The translations under genes were made by a program, and so were the position numbers. From positions 1-47,984 of the forward strand of contig JALSHZ010000115.1 of the NCBI GenBank assembly GCA_026981985.1: a stretch of DNA of 47,984 nucleotides, given 5' to 3'. This DNA is from Gammaproteobacteria bacterium. GTDB lineage: Bacteria; Pseudomonadota; Gammaproteobacteria; UWMA-0217. Position 1 is the first letter of the stretch, and every line of letters starts with the position of its first letter. The notes under the pieces are model-generated. The model was not told the origin of the DNA, searched no databases, and saw only the letters and a list, made by a program, of their open reading frames with translations. Positions 21,340 through 30,194 of this stretch are shown one piece after another.

Positions 21340-21594
21340 ATGAGTGACGAAAAGCAAAAGATCGAGAGAACCCTGACCGGGCGCGTTGTCAGTGACAAGA
21401 TGGACAAGACTGTAACCGTCCTGATCGAGCGCAAGGTACGGCATCCTCTCTACGGAAAGTTTATCAAGCGTTCCACTAAGGTGCATGTTCATGATGAGGA
21501 TAACGCCGCTAAGCAGGGCGATACCGTCGTGATCACGGAGTCCAGGCCTTACTCGAAGACGAAGAGTTGGGCGTTGGTGGAAGTGCGCAAATAG
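21340..21594 (+). CDS. rpsQ: 30S ribosomal protein S17
   Basis: S17 is a small OB-fold protein that starts assembly of the 5' domain of 16S rRNA. The 84-residue product (E. coli 84) reads [21 protein letters not shown], broken here as [14 protein letters not shown] and TVTVLIE. It then has [13 protein letters not shown] and a typical [13 protein letters not shown]. The ribosome binding site is weak. It closes the S10 group and is followed by a 33-base spacer before rplN; I see no clear promoter in that spacer. Confidence 0.97.
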   Translation: MSDEKQKIERTLTGRVVSDKMDKTVTVLIERKVRHPLYGKFIKRSTKVHVHDEDNAAKQGDTVVITESRPYSKTKSWALVEVRK

Positions 21595-21627
21595 CGCCCC
21601 TGAACAGTCAAAGGCTGGTAAAAGAAA

Positions 21628-21996
21628 ATGATTCAGATGCAAACCGTTCTGGACGTGGCCGACAATAGTGGTGCCCGCAAGGTCCAGTGCATAAAAGTGC
21701 TGGGTGGGTCCCATCGGCGTTATGCCGGAATAGGCGATATCATCAAGGTTAGCGTGAAGGACGCCATCCCGAGAGGAAAGGTGAAGAAGGGTGACGTGTT
21801 CAATGCTGTCGTTGTACGAACTGCAAAAGGTGTTCGTCGTCCCGATGGCTCCTTGATTCGCTTTGATAACAACGCGGCTGTGCTGCTCAATGCAAACCTG
21901 GCGCCGATCGGGACGCGGATCTTTGGTCCCGTCACGCGGGAGTTGAGAACGGAAAAGTTCATGAAGATCATCTCCCTTGCTCCAGAAGTTCTTTAA
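21628..21996 (+). CDS. rplN: 50S ribosomal protein L14
   Basis: L14 binds 23S rRNA and forms an intersubunit bridge; RsfS binds to it to keep subunits apart. The 122-residue product (E. coli 123) shows the family start [20 protein letters not shown] and the central [18 protein letters not shown], ending with IISLAPEVL. It is the first gene of what is the spc operon in E. coli. AAAGG occurs upstream of the ATG. rplX follows after 12 bases. Confidence 0.98.
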   Translation: MIQMQTVLDVADNSGARKVQCIKVLGGSHRRYAGIGDIIKVSVKDAIPRGKVKKGDVFNAVVVRTAKGVRRPDGSLIRFDNNAAVLLNANLAPIGTRIFGPVTRELRTEKFMKIISLAPEVL

Positions 21997-22008
21997 TCAG
22001 GTAAGCAA

Positions 22009-22323
22009 ATGAAACGTTTAAAGACAGGTGACGAAGTAATCGTGATCGCTGGCAAAGACAAGGGGCGGCGGGGTGCGATAACTCGGGTAATTAAAGGCGA
22101 TAAAGTGCTCGTTGAGAATATCAATGTCGTCAAAAAGCATCAGAAAGGGAACCCCAATACGGGTGTGCCAGGCGGAATCGTCGACAAAGAAATGCCGATC
22201 GATTCTTCTAATGTGATGTTGTTCAATCCAGCGACTGGTAAAGGTGACCGCGTTGGATTCAAGTTCCTCGACGACGGTAGGAAGGTTCGGTACTTCAAGT
22301 CGAACGGCGAAATCGTCGAATAA
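22009..22323 (+). CDS. rplX: 50S ribosomal protein L24
   Basis: L24 is an early assembly protein that binds domain I of 23S rRNA. The 104-residue product has the KOW motif at the start ([20 protein letters not shown]) and a conserved central [21 protein letters not shown]. coli L24 is also 104 residues. CAGGTAAG ahead of the ATG gives the ribosome binding site. rplE begins 12 bases after the stop. Confidence 0.98.
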   Translation: MKRLKTGDEVIVIAGKDKGRRGAITRVIKGDKVLVENINVVKKHQKGNPNTGVPGGIVDKEMPIDSSNVMLFNPATGKGDRVGFKFLDDGRKVRYFKSNGEIVE

Positions 22324-22335
22324 CGGGTATCAGTG

Positions 22336-22875
22336 ATGGCTAGACTCAAGAAATTATATAACGACGCAATTGTTTCCAAGCTCAAAGATGAGCTCGGTCT
22401 CGATAACGTCATGGAAGTCCCACGGCTGGAAAAAATCACGCTCAACATGGGTGTTGGAGAGGCCACGATTGACAAAAAAGTCATTCAGCATGCTGTGTCC
22501 GACATGGAGAAAATCTCGGGCCAGAAGCCGGTCGTAACGCTCGCGCGGAAATCCGAAGCCGGTTTCAAGGTGCGGGAAGGGTGGCCGATTGGCTGCAAAG
22601 TCACGCTGCGTAGTGATCGTATGTATGAGTTTCTCGATCGCCTCATCGCGATCGCGATCCCGAGGATACGCGATTTTCGCGGCATGAGTCCAAAAAGCTT
22701 CGACGGCCGGGGCAACTACAGTATCGGCGTAAAGGAGCAGATCATTTTCCCCGAGATCGACTACGACAAGATCGACAAGATTCGCGGGCTGGATGTTACC
22801 CTGACGATATCGGCAAAAAGCGATGAGCAGGCAAAAGCGCTGTTAGACGCGTTTTCGTTTCCATTCAGGAATTAG
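22336..22875 (+). CDS. rplE: 50S ribosomal protein L5
   Basis: L5 binds 5S rRNA and the P-site tRNA, joining it to the large subunit. The 179-residue product equals E. coli and begins [10 protein letters not shown], with the signature [16 protein letters not shown] (about 31-46), the loop [18 protein letters not shown] and a C-terminal [17 protein letters not shown] take the ATG at 22336; an in-frame GTG one codon upstream is possible but not needed. A weak GGGT precedes it. rpsN follows after 15 bases. Confidence 0.97.
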   Translation: MARLKKLYNDAIVSKLKDELGLDNVMEVPRLEKITLNMGVGEATIDKKVIQHAVSDMEKISGQKPVVTLARKSEAGFKVREGWPIGCKVTLRSDRMYEFLDRLIAIAIPRIRDFRGMSPKSFDGRGNYSIGVKEQIIFPEIDYDKIDKIRGLDVTLTISAKSDEQAKALLDAFSFPFRN

Positions 22876-22890
22876 CACGGACTATATAGT

Positions 22891-23196
22891 ATGGCAAAGG
22901 TTTCCATGATTCAGCGCGAGCAGCGCAGGTCGAAGGCAGTAGCGAAGTATGCGGCCAAGCGTGCCGAGCTGCGGGCGATTATCAAGAACCCCGAAACAGA
23001 GTTTGAAGAGAAGATGGCGGCGGTTGAAAAACTACAGAGGCTGCCACGCGACTCGGCTAAGGTAAGGGGAAGAAATCGCTGTAGTCTCACCGGTCGGCCA
23101 CATGGTTACTACCGTAAATTCGGGCTCGGCCGTAATAAGTTGCGTCAACTTGCCATGCAGGGAGATATCCCGGGTCTTGTCAAGGCTAGTTGGTAA
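22891..23196 (+). CDS. rpsN: 30S ribosomal protein S14 (zinc-independent form)
   Basis: S14 is a late-assembling protein of the 30S head. The 101-residue product (E. coli 101) starts [13 protein letters not shown] and ends with [20 protein letters not shown] and a conserved [13 protein letters not shown]. It lacks the two CxxC pairs of the short zinc-binding S14, so it is the long, C-minus form. The ribosome binding site is poor. rpsH starts 15 bases after the stop behind GAGGAAG. Confidence 0.98.
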   Translation: MAKVSMIQREQRRSKAVAKYAAKRAELRAIIKNPETEFEEKMAAVEKLQRLPRDSAKVRGRNRCSLTGRPHGYYRKFGLGRNKLRQLAMQGDIPGLVKASW

Positions 23197-23211
23197 TTAG
23201 AGGAAGTCAAA

Positions 23212-23604
23212 ATGAGTATGTCTGACCCCGTTGCAGACATGCTGACCAGGATTCGAAATGGTCAGCGTGCAAATAAGCCAAGTGTTACGATGCCTGCGTC
23301 GAAGCAGAAGGTCGCGATCCTTAAGGTGCTTCAAGACGAAGGCTACATCGATGGCTTTGAAGTCAGTGATGATAAAAAACCGACATTGACTGTGGTCTTG
23401 AAATACTATCAAGGGCGACCAGTAATTGCCGGCATCAAGCGTGTCAGCCGCCCCGGACTTCGTATCTTTAAGGGTAAAGATGAGCTTCCGTCTGTTGACG
23501 CAGGTCTTGGTGTTGCGATCATATCAACCTCTAAAGGGGTGATGAGCGATCGCGCCGCGAGAGCAGCCGGTGAAGGTGGCGAAGTCATCTGCACCGTTAC
23601 TTGA
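23212..23604 (+). CDS. rpsH: 30S ribosomal protein S8
   Basis: S8 is a primary 16S rRNA binder in the central domain and the translational repressor of the spc operon in E. coli. The 130-residue product (E. coli 130) starts [18 protein letters not shown] and ends with the strongly conserved block [20 protein letters not shown], then EVICTV. GAGGAAG ahead of the first ATG supports 23212 over the Met two codons later. Confidence 0.98.
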   Translation: MSMSDPVADMLTRIRNGQRANKPSVTMPASKQKVAILKVLQDEGYIDGFEVSDDKKPTLTVVLKYYQGRPVIAGIKRVSRPGLRIFKGKDELPSVDAGLGVAIISTSKGVMSDRAARAAGEGGEVICTVT

Positions 23605-23622
23605 TAGAGGTCGGATAAAGAG

Positions 23623-24156
23623 ATGTCACGTATTGCGAAAAACCCCGTTAAGGTCCCGTCAGGCGTCGAGCTGAGTGTGGAAGGGCAGCAGGTTAGCGTA
23701 AAGGGCAGCAAAGGGGAGCAAGCTATGCTTGTACATCCTGATGTTGTGGTCAATTTTGAAGACGGTCAGGTCAGTGTCAGGCCTCGTGCTGAGTCATCCA
23801 CGGACTTTTCTATGGCCGGCACGATGCGGTCACTTATTTCGAATATGGTCCGGGGTGTCAGCGAGGGCTTCGAAAAGAAACTCGAATTGGTTGGCGTTGG
23901 TTATCGGGCTAAGGCTCAGGGTAAGACGCTTAATCTCTCGTTGGGGTTCTCTCACCCCGTCGACTTTGAGGTGCCGGAAGGTATTCAGATTGAGACGCCG
24001 TCGCAGACTGAGGTTGTTATCAAGGGTGCCGACAAACAGCTGGTCGGTCAGGTAGCGGCTAATATCCGCGCCTTCCGTCCGCCCGAGCCGTATAAGGGCA
24101 AGGGAGTTAAGTATGCGGATGAGCGCATCATCCGCAAAGAAGCGAAGAAGAAATAG
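23623..24156 (+). CDS. rplF: 50S ribosomal protein L6
   Basis: L6 lies near the factor-binding region and sarcin-ricin loop. The 177-residue product (E. coli 177) has two related alpha/beta halves, the start [14 protein letters not shown] and a C-terminal signature [19 protein letters not shown]. The ATG at 23623 is preceded by GATAGAGGTCGG. rplR follows after eight bases. Confidence 0.98.
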   Translation: MSRIAKNPVKVPSGVELSVEGQQVSVKGSKGEQAMLVHPDVVVNFEDGQVSVRPRAESSTDFSMAGTMRSLISNMVRGVSEGFEKKLELVGVGYRAKAQGKTLNLSLGFSHPVDFEVPEGIQIETPSQTEVVIKGADKQLVGQVAANIRAFRPPEPYKGKGVKYADERIIRKEAKKK

Positions 24157-24164
24157 GTTTAGCT

Positions 24165-24521
24165 ATGGTTAACAAAAAAGCTAGCAGGCTCCGCCGCGCA
24201 AAACGGGCACGCTCGAGAATTCGCGGGCGTGGTGTTAACCGGCTTTGCGTGTTTCGGACCCCGCGCCACATTTACGCGCAGATAATCGGCCCTGATGGCG
24301 GCACTACCGTCGCTACCGCATCGACCGTCGAAAAGGCTGTCAAGGGAGATTTGAAGTATACCGGCAATGCTGACGCCGCAGCTCAGGTAGGTAAGCTTAT
24401 TGCCGAACGCGCGCAAGAAAAAGGTATTGACTCTGTCGCTTTCGATCGTTCCGGATTCAAGTTCCATGGTCGTGTAAAAGCGCTCGCCGACGCTGCGCGT
24501 GAAGCCGGCTTAAAGTTCTAG
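24165..24521 (+). CDS. rplR: 50S ribosomal protein L18
   Basis: L18 joins 5S rRNA to the large subunit together with L5 and L25. The 118-residue product (E. coli 117) has a basic N-terminus ([18 protein letters not shown]), the [15 protein letters not shown] strand and the C-terminal [18 protein letters not shown] signature. The ribosome binding site ahead of the ATG is weak, so coupling with rplF is likely. rpsE follows after 13 bases with GAGG. Confidence 0.98.
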   Translation: MVNKKASRLRRAKRARSRIRGRGVNRLCVFRTPRHIYAQIIGPDGGTTVATASTVEKAVKGDLKYTGNADAAAQVGKLIAERAQEKGIDSVAFDRSGFKFHGRVKALADAAREAGLKF

Positions 24522-24534
24522 AGGCATTATAGAT

Positions 24535-25044
24535 ATGGCAAAGGCACAGTATCAGGATCAGAATTCGGACGGGCTGCAAGAGAAGCTTGTGGCGGTCAAC
24601 CGGGTGGCAAAAGTTGTCAAGGGTGGTCGGCAGTTCGGGTTCACAGCGCTCACAGTTGTGGGTGATGGCGAAGGGAAAGTGGGCATCGGATACGGCAAGG
24701 CTAAAGAGGTCCCCGTAGCGATACAAAAAGCGATGGAGCGCGCTCGCCGCGATATGGTAACTGTGGCGCTGAAAGATGGCACGCTGCAATACGACATCAC
24801 TGCCACGCATGGCGCAGCCAAGGTGTTCATGAAGCCGGCGTCGGAAGGTACTGGTATCATCGCTGGTGGTGCGATGCGGGCGGTTTTTGAGGTCCTCGGT
24901 GTGCGTAACGTGCTCGCGAAATGCATCGGGTCACGCAACCCTATTAACGTTGTTAAGGCAACGTTGAATGGCTTGGCGCAGATGTCTTCTCCCGAAGATA
25001 TTGCCGCCAAACGGGGCAAGACAGTCGAAGAGATTACGGGTTAG
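24535..25044 (+). CDS. rpsE: 30S ribosomal protein S5
   Basis: S5 lies at the mRNA entry and affects accuracy and spectinomycin binding. The 169-residue product (E. coli 167) has the double-stranded RNA-binding domain with [19 protein letters not shown] (about 22-40) including the spectinomycin loop without deletion, then [20 protein letters not shown] and a C-terminal helix. GAGG precedes the ATG. rpmD follows after five bases. Confidence 0.98.
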   Translation: MAKAQYQDQNSDGLQEKLVAVNRVAKVVKGGRQFGFTALTVVGDGEGKVGIGYGKAKEVPVAIQKAMERARRDMVTVALKDGTLQYDITATHGAAKVFMKPASEGTGIIAGGAMRAVFEVLGVRNVLAKCIGSRNPINVVKATLNGLAQMSSPEDIAAKRGKTVEEITG

Positions 25045-25049
25045 ACGTC

Positions 25050-25241
25050 ATGGCGGAAAACAAGCAGCTGAAAGTGACATTGCGCAAGAGCCTGAACGGG
25101 CGGCTAAAAAAACACAAGGCATGTGCTCATGGCCTCGGTATCCGGAGAATACACAATCCGGTCGTTGTCTTGGATACACCGGAGAATAGGGGGATGATTA
25201 ATAAGATCTCCTATATGTTAGAAGTTGAGGAAGCGTCCTGA
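25050..25241 (+). CDS. rpmD: 50S ribosomal protein L30
   Basis: L30 is a small ferredoxin-fold protein near 5S rRNA. The 63-residue product has [20 protein letters not shown] at the start and the conserved [21 protein letters not shown]. coli L30 has 59 residues. It ends in TGATG, where the stop overlaps the ATG of rplO by one base, and GAGGAAG lies in its 3' end as the rplO ribosome binding site. Confidence 0.97.
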   Translation: MAENKQLKVTLRKSLNGRLKKHKACAHGLGIRRIHNPVVVLDTPENRGMINKISYMLEVEEAS

Positions 25242-25675
25242 TGAAGCTAAATACTTTGCATCCCGCAGCGGGGAGCCGCCCTACACGGAAACGCGTTGGT
25301 CGCGGTATTGGCTCCGGTCTCGGAAAAACTGCTGGTCGAGGGCACAAGGGTCAAAAGTCGCGGTCGGGTGGTTTCCATAAAGTCGGCTTCGAAGGCGGCC
25401 AGATGCCGTTGCAGCGCCGACTCCCAAAGGTCGGATTCACGGCGCGCAAATCACTCAGGAGCGCTCAGGTTCGTACGTCAGAACTCAATAGCATCGACGC
25501 AGAAATTATCGATATTGCGGCGCTGGTCTCCGCGAATATCGTGCCGCTGAACACCAAGCGAGTGAAGGTGTTTTTGTCTGGAGAGGTGACGAAGCCGGTC
25601 AGGCTTAAGGGCATCAGCGTCTCAAACGGCGCTCGTAGCGCGATAGAGGCAGCTCAAGGGAGCATCGAGGAATAA
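25241..25675 (+). CDS. rplO: 50S ribosomal protein L15
   Basis: L15 is a late-stage assembly protein with a long basic N-terminal arm. The 144-residue product equals E. coli and contains [20 protein letters not shown] (about 18-37), then [20 protein letters not shown]. The start overlaps the rpmD stop. secY begins two bases after its TAA, with GAGGAATAAC acting as ribosome binding site. Confidence 0.98.
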   Translation: MKLNTLHPAAGSRPTRKRVGRGIGSGLGKTAGRGHKGQKSRSGGFHKVGFEGGQMPLQRRLPKVGFTARKSLRSAQVRTSELNSIDAEIIDIAALVSANIVPLNTKRVKVFLSGEVTKPVRLKGISVSNGARSAIEAAQGSIEE

Positions 25676-25676
25676 C

Positions 25677-27035
25677 GTGGCAAAACGTAGCAGGGCTAAG
25701 CCCGGCGCTTCAATTGGTGATATAGGCAAGGTTGCCGAGCTTCGACAGAGGCTCGGTTTTGTGGTTCTTGCGCTGGTGGTTTATCGCATCGGGACCTTTG
25801 TTCCCGTGCCTGGGATAAACCCCGGTGCACTGGCTGATTTCTTTAGTAATCAGACCGGCACGATTCTGGACATGTTCAACATGTTTTCCGGCGGCGCGCT
25901 TGAGCGCCTTAGCGTGTTTGCTCTTGGGATCATGCCTTACATATCTGCGTCGATCATCATGCAGTTGCTCACGGTCGTCGTGCCGACCTTCGAACAGCTG
26001 AAGAAGGAAGGGGAAGCAGGGCGTCGCAAAATCACGCAGTACACGCGCTACTTTACCGTCGCTTTGGCAACGTTCCAGTCGATCGGCGTCGCGCTCAGTT
26101 TGCAGTCGCAGACCTTTGCCGATGGCTCGATAGCAATCAATCCGGGGCCCGCATTCGTCTTTACGACCGCCGTCTCGTTGGTAACCGGTACGATGTTTCT
26201 GATGTGGCTCGGAGAACAGATTACCGAGCGTGGTTTGGGAAATGGAATTTCGTTGATCATCTTTGCGGGTATTGTAGCCGGGTTACCAGCTGCTATCGCG
26301 GGCACGCTCGAACTGGCAAGTACCGGGGAGTTGGCACCATGGCTGGTATTGTTGCTGCTGACACTCGCGGTTGGCGTGACTTATTTTGTCGTATTCGTGG
26401 AACGCGGACAGCGACGAATCACGGTGAACTATGCGAAAAGGCAGCAAGGCAACAAGGTGTACGCCGCGCAGTCGAGCCATTTGCCGCTCAAGTTGAACAT
26501 AGCGGGCGTTATTCCGCCGATTTTCGCGTCTAGTATCATTTTGTTTCCGGCGACGCTGGGGCAATGGTTTGGAAGTACCCAAGGTTTGAGCTGGATGCAG
26601 GACGTTGCGCTGCTACTGTCACCGGGGCAGCCGCTTTATACGTTGTTCTATGCCTTGGCGATTATCTTCTTCTGTTTCTTTTATACGGCGCTGGTTTTCA
26701 ATGCGCGCGAGACGGCGGAAAACCTCAAGAAGGCCGGTGCGTTTATTCCGGGGATACGGCCTGGCGAGCAGACAGCTCGTTATATTGACGGGGTGATGAC
26801 TCGGCTAACTGCGGTTGGTGCTATCTATATTACCGCGGTTTGTTTATTGCCAGAGTTCATGATCATAGCGTGGAATGTGCCGTTCTACTTCGGCGGGACG
26901 TCACTCCTTATTATCGTTATTGTTGTCATGGATTTTATCTCTCAGGTTCAGGCGCATTTGATGTCAAGCCAGTACGAAGGGCTCATGAAAAAGGCGAACC
27001 TGAAAGGCTATGGGCGTTCCGGCGCATTGAGATAA
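25677..27035 (+). CDS. secY: Preprotein translocase subunit SecY
   Basis: SecY is the channel of the SecYEG translocon in the inner membrane. The 452-residue product (E. coli 443) has ten hydrophobic segments. Conserved parts include [11 protein letters not shown] in the first periplasmic loop region, [20 protein letters not shown]-type sequence (here [18 protein letters not shown]) in the second helix, and [10 protein letters not shown]-like [18 protein letters not shown]. It also has the cytoplasmic loop [15 protein letters not shown]. It starts with GTG at 25677, two bases after rplO. It is paired with secE at 430-807 in this same window. Confidence 0.98.
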   Translation: MAKRSRAKPGASIGDIGKVAELRQRLGFVVLALVVYRIGTFVPVPGINPGALADFFSNQTGTILDMFNMFSGGALERLSVFALGIMPYISASIIMQLLTVVVPTFEQLKKEGEAGRRKITQYTRYFTVALATFQSIGVALSLQSQTFADGSIAINPGPAFVFTTAVSLVTGTMFLMWLGEQITERGLGNGISLIIFAGIVAGLPAAIAGTLELASTGELAPWLVLLLLTLAVGVTYFVVFVERGQRRITVNYAKRQQGNKVYAAQSSHLPLKLNIAGVIPPIFASSIILFPATLGQWFGSTQGLSWMQDVALLLSPGQPLYTLFYALAIIFFCFFYTALVFNARETAENLKKAGAFIPGIRPGEQTARYIDGVMTRLTAVGAIYITAVCLLPEFMIIAWNVPFYFGGTSLLIIVIVVMDFISQVQAHLMSSQYEGLMKKANLKGYGRSGALR

Positions 27036-27066
27036 CCCGTTTTAGTTGATTTGTTAGGTGTAGATC

Positions 27067-27180
27067 ATGAAAGTTCGAGCATCAGTAAAAAAGATTTGTC
27101 GCGATTGCAAGATCGTCCGCCGCAAGGGCGTCGTGCGGGTGATTTGTAAAGATCCCCGGCATAAACAGCGTCAGGGCTAG
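27067..27180 (+). CDS. rpmJ: 50S ribosomal protein L36 (zinc-binding form)
   Basis: This short 37-codon gene lies between secY and rpsM, the classical place of rpmJ. The product starts [17 protein letters not shown] and ends DPRHKQRQG. It has the full zinc ribbon: C11, C14, C27 and H32. L36 is a tiny late-binding protein of the 50S subunit, and this is the zinc-binding 'C+' paralogue; a zinc-free partner elsewhere in the genome would be expected to be controlled by zinc limitation. TAGGTG precedes the ATG. Confidence 0.96.
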   Translation: MKVRASVKKICRDCKIVRRKGVVRVICKDPRHKQRQG

Positions 27181-27248
27181 GCGAACGGGTTTTGACAGGC
27201 AGTAGTGCGATTTTTCATCTTATCATGGGCGTCAGTCTGTGATGGGGC

Positions 27249-27277
27249 TTGTATTCTGTTCGCTAAGTACCTAGAAT
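27249..27277 (+). promoter_or_regulatory. Possible promoter ahead of the alpha genes
   Basis: The 136-base rpmJ-rpsM gap is the longest in this part and contains TAGAAT (27272-27277), 17 bases after TTGTAT (27249-27254). The -35 box is poor. A better TTGACA at 27192-27197 has only TATCAT 23 bases downstream, too far. The gap is where E. coli has the S4-regulated alpha leader. Confidence 0.35.
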
Positions 27278-27316
27278 TGCGCACCCTTTTTCGAGGGGCG
27301 ACGTTGGAGAAGATAA

Positions 27317-27673
27317 ATGGCTCGTATAGCTGGTATTAATGTACCCGATAACAAACACGCAGTGATTGCGCTCACCTCGATTTACGGGATTGGGCGGACG
27401 CGTGCCAAACAGATTTGTGAGGCGGCGGGTGTTGAGCCGTCGAACAAAATGCGTGACCTCAGTGAAGGTGAGATCGAGAATCTCCGCACTGAGGTTGCCA
27501 AGTTCTCGGTGGAGGGTGACCTCCGTAGGGAAGTATCGATGAATATCAAGCGTCTGATGGATCTTGGCTGCTTCAGAGGCATCCGCCACCGTCGCGGACT
27601 TCCGTTGAGAGGGCAGCGTACAAGAACCAACGCGCGTACCAGGAAGGGGCCACGTCGCCCCATCAAGAGATAA
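27317..27673 (+). CDS. rpsM: 30S ribosomal protein S13
   Basis: S13 lies in the 30S head, contacts P-site tRNA and makes bridges to the 50S subunit. The 118-residue product equals E. coli and begins [19 protein letters not shown], with [14 protein letters not shown] (helix-two-turn-helix) and the basic end [27 protein letters not shown] precedes the ATG. It opens the alpha group and is followed by rpsK after 21 bases. Confidence 0.98.
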   Translation: MARIAGINVPDNKHAVIALTSIYGIGRTRAKQICEAAGVEPSNKMRDLSEGEIENLRTEVAKFSVEGDLRREVSMNIKRLMDLGCFRGIRHRRGLPLRGQRTRTNARTRKGPRRPIKR

Positions 27674-27694
27674 GGTTAGGCAGGTAAATTTAAT

Positions 27695-28084
27695 ATGGCC
27701 AAGGCTCAGAACCGAAGCAAAAAGAAGGTTAAAAAGGTAGTTACTGACGGCATCGCGCACGTCAACGCATCTTTTAACAATACGATTATTACGATAACCG
27801 ACCGTCAGGGTAATGCACTCTCTTGGGCGACATCGGGCGGATCCGGATTCCGCGGCTCGCGTAAGAGCACCCCCTTCGCGGCACAGGTTGCTTCGGAACG
27901 TGCTGGTGAAGCGGCTAGAGATTACGGATTGAAAAACCTAGAGGTTCGGGTCAAGGGGCCTGGCCCTGGGCGGGACTCGGCTGTACGTGCGCTGAACAAC
28001 CTAGGCTACAAAATAACATCCATCACGGACGTCACGCCGATTCCACATAACGGCTGCCGTCCTCCGAAAAAACGTCGGGTTTAA
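27695..28084 (+). CDS. rpsK: 30S ribosomal protein S11
   Basis: S11 is part of the 30S platform near the mRNA exit. The 129-residue product equals E. coli and shows [20 protein letters not shown] (about 23-42) and the C-terminal signature [18 protein letters not shown], including the Asn-Gly site that forms isoaspartate in E. coli. rpsD begins three bases after its stop with little ribosome binding site, so re-initiation is likely. Confidence 0.98.
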   Translation: MAKAQNRSKKKVKKVVTDGIAHVNASFNNTIITITDRQGNALSWATSGGSGFRGSRKSTPFAAQVASERAGEAARDYGLKNLEVRVKGPGPGRDSAVRALNNLGYKITSITDVTPIPHNGCRPPKKRRV

Positions 28085-28087
28085 CAA

Positions 28088-28708
28088 ATGGCTAGATATA
28101 TCGGACCTAAGTGCAAGCTGAGCCGTCGTGAAGGCACGGATCTTTTTCTCAAGAGCCGTGCGCGGTCTCTGGATACCAAGTGCAAACTGGATAAGGTTCC
28201 TGGTCAACATGGGGACAGACGCAGCCGCCTCTCAGATTACGGTATGCAGCTGCGTGAGAAGCAGAAGCTCCGCCGTATCTACGGCGTTCTTGAAAAGCAG
28301 TTTCGTAATTATTTCAAGAAAGCGGCTTCACAGAAGGGCTCGACAGGCGAAAACCTGCTTAAACTGCTCGAATGCCGTCTCGATAATGTCGTCTATCGCA
28401 TGGGTTTTGGCGTCACGCGTGCAGAATGTCGCCAACTCGTCAGTCATAAGGCCATCATGGTCAACGGGACTGTCGTCAATATCCCTTCCTATCAGGTGAA
28501 AGCCGGAGATGTGGTCGAGATTCGTGAAAAGGCGAAGAAGCAGCTGCGCATCCAGGAAGCGGTAAATATTGCCCAGCAATTCGGCTTTCCCGAGTGGGTG
28601 GATGTCGACGCAAAGGCGATGACAGGTATCTTCAAGTCGGTTCCGGAGCGCAGTGATCTTGCTGCCGATATCAACGAGTCTCTCGTTGTTGAGCTGTACT
28701 CCAAGTAA
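28088..28708 (+). CDS. rpsD: 30S ribosomal protein S4
   Basis: S4 nucleates 16S 5'-domain assembly, takes part in mRNA entry and represses the alpha operon in E. coli. The 206-residue product equals E. coli. It begins [20 protein letters not shown] and contains [15 protein letters not shown], then the S4 RNA-binding domain with [20 protein letters not shown] and [12 protein letters not shown]. The start is three bases after rpsK. Confidence 0.98.
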   Translation: MARYIGPKCKLSRREGTDLFLKSRARSLDTKCKLDKVPGQHGDRRSRLSDYGMQLREKQKLRRIYGVLEKQFRNYFKKAASQKGSTGENLLKLLECRLDNVVYRMGFGVTRAECRQLVSHKAIMVNGTVVNIPSYQVKAGDVVEIREKAKKQLRIQEAVNIAQQFGFPEWVDVDAKAMTGIFKSVPERSDLAADINESLVVELYSK

Positions 28709-28730
28709 GCTAGTAAAAGAGGTTTGGCAC

Positions 28731-29729
28731 ATGTCAGGAAGTCTTAACGAGATGCTGCGTCCCAGCAAAATCGTCGTTCAGGAACAGGGTCTCAATAAGG
28801 CCAAGGTTGTTCTGGAGCCACTTGAGCGGGGATTTGGTCATACCCTGGGAAATGCGCTTCGTCGTATTCTCCTTTCGTCCATTCCTGGCTGTGCAATCAC
28901 CGAGGCGCAGATCTCCGGTGTGCTGCACGAATACACCAGTATCGAGGGTGTGCAGCAGGATGTCGTCGAAATTCTGCTCAACCTCAAAGGCGTTGCGTTG
29001 ATCATGCATTCGAAAGAGGATGCAACTGTGACGATCAACAAGAAGGGGCCAGGACCCGTGCTGGCTTCTGATATTCAGGCCGATCACGATATCGAAATCG
29101 TCAATCCTGATCATCTGATTGCCAACATCACCGGTAAGACGACGCTGGAGATGACGCTTAGAGTTGAAAAGGGGCGCGGCTATCAGCCAGCCAATGTACG
29201 CGTTGATCCTGACGAGAACCGTGAGATTGGCCATATGTTGCTTGATGCGAGCTTTTCGCCGATCCGCCGCGTTGCCTACACGGTTGAAAACGCGCGGGTA
29301 GCTCAGAGCACCAACCTCGACAAGCTGGTGATCGATCTTGAAACCAATGGCACGGTCGACCCAGAGGAAGCAATCCGCCTTTCCGCGGGCATATTGCAGC
29401 AACAGTTGGCGATTTTTGTCGACTTTGAGAAGCAGGAAGCGCCACAGCCCGAAAAGCACGAGAACGAGATGGATCCGATCCTGCTGCGGCCAGTAGACGA
29501 TCTCGAATTAACGGTGCGGTCTGCGAATTGCCTCAAGGCCGAGAACATCTACTATATAGGGGATCTGATTCAGCGCACCGAGGTTGAGTTGCTGAAAACG
29601 CCCAATCTCGGCAAAAAGTCTTTGACCGAAATCAAGGACGTTCTTGCCTCTCATGGGTTGTCCATGGGAATGCGGCTGGAGAACTGGCCGCCGCCGGGGC
29701 TCGGCGACAACGACAAAAAAGCTTCCTGA
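28731..29729 (+). CDS. rpoA: DNA-directed RNA polymerase subunit alpha
   Basis: Alpha dimerises to start polymerase assembly and its C-terminal domain binds UP elements and activators. The 332-residue product (E. coli 329) has the N-terminal assembly domain with [20 protein letters not shown] (about 28-47). It also has a linker near 235-248 and a C-terminal domain nearly identical to E. coli ([17 protein letters not shown], then [19 protein letters not shown]). The ATG at 28731 follows AAAGAGG; an upstream extension in frame would overlap the end of rpsD and is not conserved. Confidence 0.98.
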   Translation: MSGSLNEMLRPSKIVVQEQGLNKAKVVLEPLERGFGHTLGNALRRILLSSIPGCAITEAQISGVLHEYTSIEGVQQDVVEILLNLKGVALIMHSKEDATVTINKKGPGPVLASDIQADHDIEIVNPDHLIANITGKTTLEMTLRVEKGRGYQPANVRVDPDENREIGHMLLDASFSPIRRVAYTVENARVAQSTNLDKLVIDLETNGTVDPEEAIRLSAGILQQQLAIFVDFEKQEAPQPEKHENEMDPILLRPVDDLELTVRSANCLKAENIYYIGDLIQRTEVELLKTPNLGKKSLTEIKDVLASHGLSMGMRLENWPPPGLGDNDKKAS

Positions 29730-29759
29730 TCATAAGTTTCAGCTTAAGGTAATCATCAA

Positions 29760-30134
29760 ATGCGTCATCGTAAAGCCGGCAGGCAGTTCAACCGCAATGC
29801 GAGTCATCGCAAGGCCATGTTGCAGAACCTGACCAATAATCTGTTTCGTCACGAACTGATCAAAACCACATTGCCGAAGGCCAAGGAGTTGCGCCGCGTC
29901 GCGGAACCGTTGATCACAATGGCCAAAGAGGATTCGGTTCATAAGCGTCGTCTGGCGTTTGCGCGTCTTCGCGACAAAGAAATGACCGGCAAGCTGTTTG
30001 CCGAACTTGGGCCACGCTACCAGGATCGACCCGGTGGCTATCTGCGTATTCTCAAGTGTGGAAACCGCCCCGGAGACAACGCGCCAATGGCGTATGTTGA
30101 GCTGGTTGACCGTCCGATGCCGGACGAGGAATAG
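29760..30134 (+). CDS. rplQ: 50S ribosomal protein L17
   Basis: L17 binds near the exit tunnel and ends the alpha group. The 124-residue product begins [20 protein letters not shown], the family signature, followed by [20 protein letters not shown], and closes with [18 protein letters not shown]. coli L17 has 127 residues. TAAGG precedes the ATG. The gene is followed by a strong terminator and the oppositely oriented uvrA. Confidence 0.98.
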   Translation: MRHRKAGRQFNRNASHRKAMLQNLTNNLFRHELIKTTLPKAKELRRVAEPLITMAKEDSVHKRRLAFARLRDKEMTGKLFAELGPRYQDRPGGYLRILKCGNRPGDNAPMAYVELVDRPMPDEE

Positions 30135-30151
30135 CGCTCAATTGGCGTTGC

Positions 30152-30186
30152 AACAAAAAGGCCGGGCATTGCCCGGCCTTTTTGTT
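30152..30186. terminator. Bidirectional terminator between rplQ and uvrA
   Basis: AACAAAAAGGCCGGGC (30152-30167) pairs perfectly with GCCCGGCCTTTTTGTT (30171-30186) across a 3-base loop. The stem has an A run on one side and a T run on the other, so it works as an intrinsic terminator for both the alpha genes (+) and uvrA (-), whose stop is at 30195. Confidence 0.95.
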
Positions 30187-30194
30187 TCTGAGAT

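Noticed and set aside
27192-27226. TTGACA with TATCAT as promoter for rpsM
   Set aside because: The 23-base spacing is far from the 16-18 needed by sigma70.
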